In this document: positions 43,590 to 53,263 of the stretch, piece by piece
Position numbering within the stretch: the first letter of the stretch is position 1
Layout: each line of letters begins with the position of its first letter
NCBI RefSeq assembly: GCF_008312895.1
Contig: NZ_VSSP01000017.1
Span: forward strand, 1-61,404
Source of the DNA: Luteimonas suaedae
Lineage (GTDB): Bacteria > Pseudomonadota > Gammaproteobacteria > Xanthomonadales > Xanthomonadaceae
Direction: 5' to 3'
Length of the DNA: 61,404 nt
Translations under genes and position numbers: made by a program
Notes under the pieces: generated by a model
What the model was told of the DNA's origin: nothing
The model's database searches: none
What the model saw: the letters and a program-made list of their open reading frames with translations, nothing else

Positions 43590-46526
43590 ATGAATCTTCG
43601 TACTCCCGCACTGCGGCGGGGGCTGCTCCCGGCAGCCATCCTGATGGCCATGACTCCTGCGATCGGCTCGGCGCAGGAGCAGGCCAGCGCTTCGGACGCC
43701 ACCACCCTGGACCGCATCGAAGTGACCGGTTCGCGCATCCGCCAGGTCGACCTTGAAACCGCGCAGCCTGTTCTTCAGATCACCCGCGAAGATCTCCAGA
43801 ACCAAGGCTACAGCTCGGTTGCCGACATTCTGGAAAACATCACCTCCGCAGGATCGCCGGCGATCAGCCGCGCCTCCCCGCTGAGCTCGGGTGAAGCCGT
43901 AGGCGGTACGTATATCGATCTGCGCAACCTCGGACCGCAGCGGACGCTGGTGCTGGTCAACGGTCGTCGTCTGGGCATCACCACGGGTGGCCTGCAGGAC
44001 GTCTCCGCGATCCCGACCTCCATGGTCGAGCGCATCGAGATCCTGAAGGATGGCGCGTCCACGATCTACGGCTCGGATGCCGTGGCCGGCGTCATCAACA
44101 TCATCACCCGCCGCAACTTCGACGGAGCGGAAGCCGGCGCGTACTACGGCCAGTGGGGCGAGGGCGATGGTGAAGTCGAGCGCTACGATATCGTCATCGG
44201 CTCGACCGGCGAGCGCACGTCGCTGACGTTCGGCGCCGAATACGCCAAGGAGAACCCGGTGTTCGCACCGGATCGCTGGTTCTCGCGCGATACGTTCCCG
44301 ACCGGTCCGAACAGCGCGCCGATTCCGGGTGGCGCCTCGGGTGCGCGCAAGGAAGGCCAGTTCGGCTTCGGCACGGCTTTCGACGACGAGGGCAACCCGT
44401 ATACCCCGCAGTACACCCTGCGCCGCGACGTTCCCAATCTGGACCCGACTGACTTCGCCAGCTACCGTCTGGTGGACCCGGCGCTCGACCAGACCTACCC
44501 GGGCGAGCAATCGACCGTCTACAGCGGCATTGAGCGCAAGTCGGCGTTCATGAGCGCCATCGTCGATATCACCGACAACATCAGCTTCGAGACCGACCTG
44601 CTGTATTCGGATCGCGACTCGTATGCGCGCAACGCCGGTTATCCGTTCCAGAGCGCTGCATTCGCCAACAGTGCTGGTGGCCTGTCGGAGGACAGCTACT
44701 TCAATCCGGTCGGCGAGGCGGTCAGCTACGTCCGTCGCGGTTGGGAAGTTCCGCGCGAAGTGCTCAACAGCCTGACCACCTATCGCATAAGCAACACCGT
44801 TCGCGGTTCGTTCGACTTTGGCGACAGCCGCTTCTTCGATTGGGATGTCGGCCATCTCTACAATCAGAACAAGGGTGTTCAGATCAGCACCGGAAACCTC
44901 AACACGCTCAATGTCGCGCGTGCCACGGGGGCCTCGTTCCGCAATGCGGACGGCGTGCTGCAGTGTGGGACCCCCGACAATCCGATCACCCTGGGCACGG
45001 GCCCCAACGCCTGCACGCCGTGGAACCCGCTGATCCCGTTCGGCTACGATGCGGAGAACAGCCTTGCCGATCCGAACGTGCAGGCTTATCTGTACAAGCC
45101 GGGACAGGCGCTGTCGGAAACCGAAACCCGCGCCTACTTCGCGAACATCAGCGGCACGCTATTCACGTTGCCCGCGGGGGACCTGGGTGTGGCCGTCGGC
45201 GTCGAGCATCGCAAGGAGTCGGGCAGCTTCTCGCCTGACGCGCTGGCCCAGACCGGAGATTCGACCGATCTGGCGGCCGGCCCGACCGGTGGTTCGTACA
45301 GCCTCGACGAAATCTACGCCGAGCTGCAGATCCCGTTGCTTGCCGACATGCCGTTCGCCCAGGAGCTGACGCTGAACCTCGCGTCGCGCTACTCCGATTA
45401 CGACACCTTCGGTGACACCACCAACAGTAAGGCCGGTTTCACCTGGAAACCGATCGAGTCCCTGCTGGTGCGAGGTACCTGGTCACAGGGCTTCCGTGCC
45501 CCGTCGATCAGCGACCTGTACGGTGGCGAATCGCAGTCGTTCGAGTTCTATGCCGACCCCTGCGACAGCGTGTATGGCATCGCTGCTGGCAGCGAGCGTT
45601 GCCTAGCCGATGTGCCGGCGGACTTCCGTCAGCGCGCCAACACGCCCGACGGGTTCTCGGAAAGCCGCGAAGACCAGTCCGATCGCGCCTTCACGTCCGG
45701 ATCGAACCCTGGCCTGACGCCCGAGGAATCGGTCAGCAAGACGTTGGGGCTGGTCTATAGCCCCTCGTTCGCCGAGGGCCTGAACGTCGCACTGGACTGG
45801 TGGAACATCCGCATCGACAACACGATCATCGACGACTTGCCGACGGCGGTGCTCGATGACTGCTATGTCCGCGGCATCGAATCTCGTTGTTCCGACCTCA
45901 CAGGTTCGCGCTTTACCCGTGATGAGAATGGCGTAATCACCTCATTCTTCTATGCCGGTGTCAACGCTGGCTATCAGGAGACCGAAGGCTACGATCTCGA
46001 CGTGAATTACTCGATGGACACCGATTACGGCCTTTTCCGTCTGTCCTGGCTCAACACGTACGTGTCGAAGAACGAACTGAAGCAGGACAACGACGACGCA
46101 GTCCCGCCGGAGCAGCAGAATGCGTTCTCGGGCGGTGCGGGCATCAACTTCCGTCTCCGCTCGAATGCGAGCCTGACGTGGGAGCTGGGTGACATCGGAG
46201 TGACCTGGACCACCCGTTACTTTTCGGGTGTGAAGGAGAGTTGCCTCGACGCAGCGGAGCTGCCCGAATTGTGCAGCGATCCGAACTATACTGCCCCGGA
46301 CCTGAGTGGTGCGATCTCGCCGCAGAACCATATCGGCTCCAACACGTTCCATGACGTGCAGGTCCGCTGGAACGCGCCGTGGAATGCGACGGTGTCGGTC
46401 GGTGCGAACAACGTGTTCGAGCACTATTCGGCTCCGATGTACTCCAACCCGGCGTCCGGTTCGGCCTATTACGGCGGCTACGACATCGGTCGGTTCATGT
46501 ACATGCAGTACCAGCAGCGCTTCTGA
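43590..46526 (+). CDS. TonB-dependent outer-membrane receptor
   Basis: 978 residues. Signal peptide ends AIGSAQEQ (about residue 28). A TonB-box-like segment DRIEVTGSRIRQ follows, then a plug domain with VNGRRLGI, RIEILKDGASTIYGSDAVAGVINIITRR (about 130-170), and a 22-strand barrel ending in YMQYQQRF with terminal aromatic. This is the large Oar-like/xanthomonad group of receptors for peptides or carbohydrates. It imports a siderophore, glycan or peptide using TonB energy; the substrate cannot be read. ATG at 43590 has GGAGAGAG. Strong terminator follows. Confidence 0.94.
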   Translation: MNLRTPALRRGLLPAAILMAMTPAIGSAQEQASASDATTLDRIEVTGSRIRQVDLETAQPVLQITREDLQNQGYSSVADILENITSAGSPAISRASPLSSGEAVGGTYIDLRNLGPQRTLVLVNGRRLGITTGGLQDVSAIPTSMVERIEILKDGASTIYGSDAVAGVINIITRRNFDGAEAGAYYGQWGEGDGEVERYDIVIGSTGERTSLTFGAEYAKENPVFAPDRWFSRDTFPTGPNSAPIPGGASGARKEGQFGFGTAFDDEGNPYTPQYTLRRDVPNLDPTDFASYRLVDPALDQTYPGEQSTVYSGIERKSAFMSAIVDITDNISFETDLLYSDRDSYARNAGYPFQSAAFANSAGGLSEDSYFNPVGEAVSYVRRGWEVPREVLNSLTTYRISNTVRGSFDFGDSRFFDWDVGHLYNQNKGVQISTGNLNTLNVARATGASFRNADGVLQCGTPDNPITLGTGPNACTPWNPLIPFGYDAENSLADPNVQAYLYKPGQALSETETRAYFANISGTLFTLPAGDLGVAVGVEHRKESGSFSPDALAQTGDSTDLAAGPTGGSYSLDEIYAELQIPLLADMPFAQELTLNLASRYSDYDTFGDTTNSKAGFTWKPIESLLVRGTWSQGFRAPSISDLYGGESQSFEFYADPCDSVYGIAAGSERCLADVPADFRQRANTPDGFSESREDQSDRAFTSGSNPGLTPEESVSKTLGLVYSPSFAEGLNVALDWWNIRIDNTIIDDLPTAVLDDCYVRGIESRCSDLTGSRFTRDENGVITSFFYAGVNAGYQETEGYDLDVNYSMDTDYGLFRLSWLNTYVSKNELKQDNDDAVPPEQQNAFSGGAGINFRLRSNASLTWELGDIGVTWTTRYFSGVKESCLDAAELPELCSDPNYTAPDLSGAISPQNHIGSNTFHDVQVRWNAPWNATVSVGANNVFEHYSAPMYSNPASGSAYYGGYDIGRFMYMQYQQRF

Positions 46527-46550
46527 TCCATCGGAAGTCTGCGACGCGAA

Positions 46551-46579
46551 AAGGCGGGCCGCTGGCCCGCCTTTTCTTT
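46551..46579 (+). terminator. Terminator after the TonB receptor
   Basis: AAGGCGGGCC-GCT-GGCCCGCCTT perfect 10-bp stem followed by TTCTTTTT. Classical rho-independent terminator 24 bp past the stop codon. Confidence 0.93.
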
Positions 46580-46672
46580 TTGCGCGTGTGCAATCCGCCG
46601 ACGCTAGCGGTAGCGAGTTGGGCAGTACGCGCACCTACCCCGTTTGGTGCGATCAGGAGTGACGCGGCGTCA

Positions 46673-46846
46673 ATGTCGAATATCCCGTGCACACCATCGA
46701 ATGCCGGTCAGCAGGTAATGACAATAAACGGTCACCGCGGGACGTTGTGGGAGTGTGCGCCGGACGATTGGGTTCCGGTCTTACACTATGTTCGTGACCA
46801 GGGGAAGGCTGTATCCCCATCTGATCGTGGTAATGGGCGCAGCTGA
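46673..46846 (+). CDS. Possible small protein of unknown function
   Basis: Frame of 57 residues from an ATG with AGGAG 13 nt upstream, containing TINGHRGTLWECAPDDWVPVLHYVRDQGKAV. The residue mix (Trp, Cys, Asp) looks protein-like and its composition differs from the flanks. I do not recognise a family. It may be chance; comparison with relatives would decide. Confidence 0.3.
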   Translation: MSNIPCTPSNAGQQVMTINGHRGTLWECAPDDWVPVLHYVRDQGKAVSPSDRGNGRS

Positions 46847-46979
46847 TGCTGGTTGCGCCCGTGGATCACGATAAGCATCTCTGAGTAGCGGTTACGGGTA
46901 CTGAAACGGTTTCGAAGCGGCCGTTTCACCTCCATAAAATGCTAGCGACGCATCTGATCGTTTCGGCGACTAGCCGCAC

Positions 46980-47012
46980 GCAGAGAGGCAGGCCATCGGC
47001 CTGCCTCTCTGC
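46980..47012. terminator. Strong bidirectional hairpin downstream of ppa
   Basis: GCAGAGAGGCAGGCC-ATC-GGCCTGCCTCTCTGC, perfect 15-bp stem, followed by TTTGCTGG on the plus strand. It serves convergent transcription at the ppa 3' end. Confidence 0.75.
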
Positions 47013-47059
47013 TTTGCTGGACTTTGGGCGGGCGGAATGCTCGTGCCGCGCCTGCGCGA

Positions 47060-47590
47060 TCAACCTTTGCGATAGCGCTCGATCGCCTCGTTGAGGATCC
47101 GCTTGCCCTCGGCCGCGTCGCCCCAACCGTCGATCTTCACCCACTTGCCCTTCTCGAGATCCTTGTAGTGCTCGAAGAAGTGGCCGATGCGCTCCAGCCA
47201 ATGCTGCGACACCTTGTCGAGATCGTCGACATGCGCGTAGCCGGCAAAGACCTTGTCGATCGGCACGGCGAGCAGCTTCTCGTCGCTGCCGGCCTCGTCG
47301 GACATCTTCAGTACGCCGACCGGGCGGCAGCGGATCACCGAGCCCGGAATCAGCGGCAGCGGCAGGATCACCAGCACGTCGGCCGGGTCGCCGTCGCCAC
47401 AGACCGTGTGCGGCACGTAGCCATAGTTGCAGGGGTAGCGCATCGGCGTGGACAGCACGCGATCGACGAAGATCGCGCCGCTGGTCTTGTCGACCTCGTA
47501 CTTGACCGGCTCGGCGTCCTTGGGGATTTCGATGATGACGTTGATTTCGTCCGGCGGGTTGTTGCCGGTGGGGACGTGATCCAGGCCCAT
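47060..47590 (-). CDS. ppa: Soluble inorganic pyrophosphatase (family I)
   Basis: 176 residues, usual family I length. Hydrolyses cytosolic pyrophosphate made in nucleic-acid, amino-acid activation and sugar-nucleotide synthesis. Motifs are IEIPKDAEPVKYEVDK near residue 20, YPCNYGYVPHT near 51, the metal-binding DGDPADVLV near 65 and the further Asp/Lys set in KVFAGYAHVDDLDKV. Start at ATG 47590 with GGAG upstream. The genome keeps a second, membrane pyrophosphatase 3 kb away (hppA). Confidence 0.96.
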   Translation of the reverse strand: MGLDHVPTGNNPPDEINVIIEIPKDAEPVKYEVDKTSGAIFVDRVLSTPMRYPCNYGYVPHTVCGDGDPADVLVILPLPLIPGSVIRCRPVGVLKMSDEAGSDEKLLAVPIDKVFAGYAHVDDLDKVSQHWLERIGHFFEHYKDLEKGKWVKIDGWGDAAEGKRILNEAIERYRKG

Positions 47591-47795
47591 GCGGTACGGC
47601 TCCAGCAGTTGCGTGCGCGACGGGCCGCACACAGGGGATGAGGGAAGGCAGGACATTTTACGCGGGTTTTTGCTGCACTGCGGCACGGTCCTTCCGACCT
47701 CGGGTCGACCCCAGCATGGGGTACGCCCTAGCTTGGCCGGTTCCGTACCTTTGCGTATCTATACGTCACCGTACTGTTACCGCGCAGGTCCCGCC

Positions 47796-49337
47796 ATGTC
47801 CATGAGCCTCGATCCCGCCACCAGCCCCACCGCGTCGCAGCCGACCCAGACCTACTGGGACAACGCCGCACGCAACGAGGACCGGTTCGCCGAGGCGCCG
47901 CTGCAAAGCGAGGACATCGGTGCCGTCGATCCTTCCCGCGACAGTGCCACGGACGGCGCCGTCACCATCAACGGCAATGACGCGGGTTCGCGTCTGCCAG
48001 ATCGGCAAACGGCCGACGGCAAGACCGTCCGCAACGCCGAACTGCACCAGGGGGAGCAGGCGAGCGTTACCCGTGAGCAGACCATCGCCACCGCCGGTCC
48101 GTTCCAGACCTACGTCAGCAGCGACCAGGTGGTGTTCACCACTGGCGAAGGTGACGACGACGTGCAGGTCAGCCAGCGCGACGACGGCACCCTGGACATC
48201 GAGGTCAACGGCGAGCGCTACGAGGTCCGCCTGACCGAGCAGCAGGAACTGACCCTGCGCACCGGCGGCGGTAACGACACCATCGCGGCCGCGTCCAACG
48301 TGACCGTCAACATGGTGGTCGACGGCGGTGCGGGTGACGACCGTATCGCGACCGGCAACGGCGACGATCGCATCGATGGCGGGATCGGCGACGACGTGAT
48401 CGAGAGCCTCGGCGGCCGCAACGACATCTTCGGCAATGCGGGCGACGACCAGATCCAAGGGGGCACCGGGATCAACGTGGTCTACGGGGGAGACGGCGAC
48501 GACGTGATCCGGGGCGGGGGCCAGGACGGCTATCTGGAAGGCGGGGCCGGCAACGACGAGATCCACGTCGGTGCGGGCGACGACATCGTCTCCGGGGGGC
48601 TGGGCGACGACGTGATCCATTCCGGCGCCGGTACCAACGCGATCTATACGGGCCAGGGGGAGGACATAGTCGAGGGTGCCACCGGCACCGACACCGTCTA
48701 CATGCAGGCCAGCGACCTGATCAACGCTGCCACCGGCGCCAATCCGACGGTGGTCAATGTCGAAATCGACGCCAGCGTCGGCAACCGCGGTATCACCGTC
48801 ACCGGCTCCGACGCCTTCCGCCAGCGCGTCGAGGCCGACATGGAGTTCCTGCGCTCATCGCCCAACGGGCAGCAGATGCTGGCCGAATTCGATGCCGCTG
48901 CCGAGGCCAAGGGCAATACGGTGACGATCAAGGAGCTGGCCAACGAGCAGAACGGCTACGCGCAGACCTTCAGCCGTGATGCCGACATCGTCAATGGTCG
49001 GCCGGGCGCCGGCGGCGACGTGGATATCAGCTACAACCCGTCCTTCCACATGGACGCTTTCCCGGCGCCCGTCGTGGTGCTGTACCACGAGATGTCGCAC
49101 GCCTATAACGGCGTCAACGGCACCTTCCTGTCCGGCACCTATGTCGGCGAAGGCCCGGATTCCGGCAGCGTACCCAATGCCGAGCGCCAGGCGGTAGGCC
49201 TGGAGAGTTCCGCGGAACCCTTCGACTTCGATGGCAATCCGGACACGCCGCCCACCACCCACAATCCGATCCACCTGACCGAGAACGGCATCCGCCGCGA
49301 GCTCGGGCTGCCGGATCGTCCGAGCTACGCCTTGTGA
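47796..49337 (+). CDS. RTX-repeat M91-type zinc metallopeptidase (effector-like)
   Basis: 513 residues. No signal peptide. N-terminal 110 residues are polar and low-complexity. Residues about 155-300 carry hemolysin-type Ca-binding nonapeptides (GGAGDDRIATGNGDDRIDGG, GGDGDDVIRGGG, GGAGNDEIHVG). The C-terminal protease has YHEMSHAYN (HExxH at 431-435), preceded by PAPVVVLYHE, as in the NleD/XopG-like M91 family of secreted peptidases. Calcium repeats suggest export through type I or another one-step route with folding outside. Target unknown. ATG at 47796; divergent from ppa. Confidence 0.85.
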   Translation: MSMSLDPATSPTASQPTQTYWDNAARNEDRFAEAPLQSEDIGAVDPSRDSATDGAVTINGNDAGSRLPDRQTADGKTVRNAELHQGEQASVTREQTIATAGPFQTYVSSDQVVFTTGEGDDDVQVSQRDDGTLDIEVNGERYEVRLTEQQELTLRTGGGNDTIAAASNVTVNMVVDGGAGDDRIATGNGDDRIDGGIGDDVIESLGGRNDIFGNAGDDQIQGGTGINVVYGGDGDDVIRGGGQDGYLEGGAGNDEIHVGAGDDIVSGGLGDDVIHSGAGTNAIYTGQGEDIVEGATGTDTVYMQASDLINAATGANPTVVNVEIDASVGNRGITVTGSDAFRQRVEADMEFLRSSPNGQQMLAEFDAAAEAKGNTVTIKELANEQNGYAQTFSRDADIVNGRPGAGGDVDISYNPSFHMDAFPAPVVVLYHEMSHAYNGVNGTFLSGTYVGEGPDSGSVPNAERQAVGLESSAEPFDFDGNPDTPPTTHNPIHLTENGIRRELGLPDRPSYAL

Positions 49338-49380
49338 TCGACCGCTGAGCGACGATCGCGATCTGCCACGGAAGGAGGGG

Positions 49381-49409
49381 CGGGCGACCGGCGTTCATCG
49401 CCGGTCGCC
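49381..49409 (+). terminator. Hairpin downstream of the M91 protease gene
   Basis: GGGCGACCGGCG-TTCAT-CGCCGGTCGCCC perfect 12-bp stem followed by GTCATCTATTAAG. Strong stem but weak U-tract. Confidence 0.6.
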
Positions 49410-49459
49410 CGTCATCTATTAAGCTTCGGGCTGCGGCATCCGTCCGAGGGAGAAGCCGA

Positions 49460-50134
49460 ATGTCCATGCGATTCCTGTCCCCCCGGCCGCGCCATGCCGC
49501 GGCGTTCGTGCTGATGGGCACGACGATGGCGTGTGCGCACGGCGTGCCGCCAGTGAGCGATGCCTCCGTCCAGACCGCCGCCGAGACCGCCGCCATGTCC
49601 CGTTCCGAAGCCACCAGCACCACCGTCGAGGGCGAGGGCGCCCGCCTCGAAGTCTCTTTCCAGGCGACAGCTGGCGGTCCGCTGCAGGTCCGCTATCGCG
49701 TGCACAACACCGCGGATGCCGATCTCGCCGTGTTCGATCGCGGCAACCGCCATGCGGTGCTGATCGGGCGCCAGCACGGCGGCGCGGTCGGCGATCCGAG
49801 CTTTCGCGAGGACGGCGGCGACGTCACCCTGAGCCACGTCGCGCTGCCGCTGGCACAGCCGTCTCCGACCGTGCCGCCGGTGCCGCTGGCGGCGAAGCTC
49901 GTGGCCGGCGGGACGCTCGAAGGCGCCTTCGCCTTCACCGCACCGACGGCCGAAGCACCGAAGCGGATGCGCTGGTGCCTGGGCGTGGCGCCGTTCGACG
50001 AGGCCGACTTCAGCGCGCCCGAAGAGATCGACGAGGTCGAAATCTGGCAGGCGTCGTTCGCGCTGGCGGAGCGGCAGCAGACGCTGTGCACTCCGTGGTT
50101 CGACCTCTCCAGCGGGATGTTCGCGCCCGACTGA
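49460..50134 (+). CDS. Putative exported lipoprotein of unknown function
   Basis: 224 residues. N-terminal signal with lipobox-like MGTTMAC-AHG (about residues 19-28) and a mature part beginning with Ala/Thr-rich spacer. The body (LEVSFQATAGGPLQVRYRVHNTADADLAVFDR) looks like an immunoglobulin-like beta domain, followed by a single predicted strand-rich region and a final WFDLSSGMFAPD. No family recognised. ATG at 49460 has GAGGGAGAAG upstream. Follows the protease gene by 122 bp with a terminator between. Confidence 0.7.
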   Translation: MSMRFLSPRPRHAAAFVLMGTTMACAHGVPPVSDASVQTAAETAAMSRSEATSTTVEGEGARLEVSFQATAGGPLQVRYRVHNTADADLAVFDRGNRHAVLIGRQHGGAVGDPSFREDGGDVTLSHVALPLAQPSPTVPPVPLAAKLVAGGTLEGAFAFTAPTAEAPKRMRWCLGVAPFDEADFSAPEEIDEVEIWQASFALAERQQTLCTPWFDLSSGMFAPD

Positions 50135-50163
50135 GTCCGCGGGGTCGGGACTTCGGAGATAAA

Positions 50164-50193
50164 GAACACGGCGGCCATGAGGCCGCCGTGTTC
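50164..50193. terminator. Bidirectional terminator between lipoprotein and hppA
   Basis: GAACACGGCGGCC-ATGA-GGCCGCCGTGTTC perfect 13-bp stem. On the minus strand it is followed by TTTATCTCC, as needed to end hppA. Confidence 0.85.
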
Positions 50194-50240
50194 GTGCGCC
50201 AGACGCGTTGTCGGCGCATGGTGCGATGCCGGTTGCGTTT

Positions 50241-52295
<2,055 letters not shown>

Positions 52296-52601
52296 GAAAC
52301 CCCTCCCAGAGTGAATGCCAAGACGACAGTACTGCGGTGATGATCCCCCTGTGCCCGGAACGGACCGGCCGCATCGCAGCCATGAAGACCTGCCTGTTGC
52401 GCGAGCCCGCCGACTATGGCACACGGTCGCGGACAGGCCAAACCGTTTCCAAGTCGATGGTCACCGGCCCGCGGCCGGCGACCATGCCTGGATGCGAAGT
52501 CGGCCATTCGCACCGATGTGTCGGCCTTGCGGCCCTTGCCGTGTCGCTCGATTCAGCCGGCGCGTGGCAGGCTGCTGCGCTGCTTCCGAGGAGTCCCCGC
52601 C
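52296..52601. other. 306-bp divergent intergenic region
   Basis: Separates hppA from a small exported protein gene. It must hold the hppA promoter; a minus-strand CATAGT near 52416-52421 is a weak -10 candidate. Nothing else recognised. Confidence 0.4.
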
Positions 52602-53114
52602 ATGTGCCGTTTCGCTCCCTTCCTGTTGGTTGCGTTCTTGGTCGCGCCGGCCGTCCTTGCTGCCGACGGGCCGGAACCCGAGATCGAGCGTGAGACCGCA
52701 CCGCCGCAGGCGATCGGCGCCGCGCATACGCTGCGCCAGATTCCCGAGGCCTGCGCGCGGATCGAGGGCGTGTTCACAGGGGAGGCCGAGCCGCCGTACC
52801 GGTTCTCGGTCCTGCAGGCCAGTCCCGGTTGCCAGCCACGGGCGCGGCTGGTCAATGCCGACGAGGTCCGACCGGATCCCGCTGACGGTTGGTTGCTCAA
52901 CGATGTAGTGCGCATCCCCAGTGCGGCCTGCCCGTCACAGCAGGCGGTGGCGCGGATCTGGCGCAAGCCCGCGACCGCGTCGCTGCAGACCGACGCGCAG
53001 GGCCGGGCGCGCATCTATCTCGACGAGGCCCGCGCGCAGGCCGAGGCCGGGCAGGTGCCGCAGCCGGAACTCTACGCCGCGCAGCTGCGGGTCGAGGGCG
53101 AGGGCTGCGACTGA
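52602..53114 (+). CDS. Small exported protein of unknown function
   Basis: 170 residues. Clear Sec signal peptide MCRFAPFLLVAFLVAPAVLAADG. The mature part contains four spaced cysteines (CARIEGVF, SPGCQPRA, AACPSQQ, EGEGCD), likely two disulfides, and a central IPEACARIEGVFTGEAEPPYRFSV segment. Family not recognised. ATG at 52602 has a good GAGGAG site. The next gene on the same strand begins 149 bp later, so co-transcription is possible. Confidence 0.75.
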   Translation: MCRFAPFLLVAFLVAPAVLAADGPEPEIERETAPPQAIGAAHTLRQIPEACARIEGVFTGEAEPPYRFSVLQASPGCQPRARLVNADEVRPDPADGWLLNDVVRIPSAACPSQQAVARIWRKPATASLQTDAQGRARIYLDEARAQAEAGQVPQPELYAAQLRVEGEGCD

Positions 53115-53263
53115 GCCGGCCCTGGGCGGTCACGGCGCCTGCCGGGCGCGGTGGCCGGGCACCTGGGTCATACTAGGGAACCCGCCGGCCGGTGCCCGAC
53201 CGCCGGCAACTGTCTCCCGATAGCCATGCCGTCGGCGGGCGATCTCCGCCGGCCGTAGGATCG

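Larger units (their letters stand above)
46580..47059. other. 480-bp intergenic region between TonB receptor and ppa
   Basis: Contains a possible small ORF at 46673-46846 and a large hairpin at 46980-47012. A stretch of mixed composition at 46700-46960 (for example CAATAAACGG and TCCATAAAATGCTAGC) is unlike neighbouring coding DNA. No RNA gene recognised. Confidence 0.4.
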
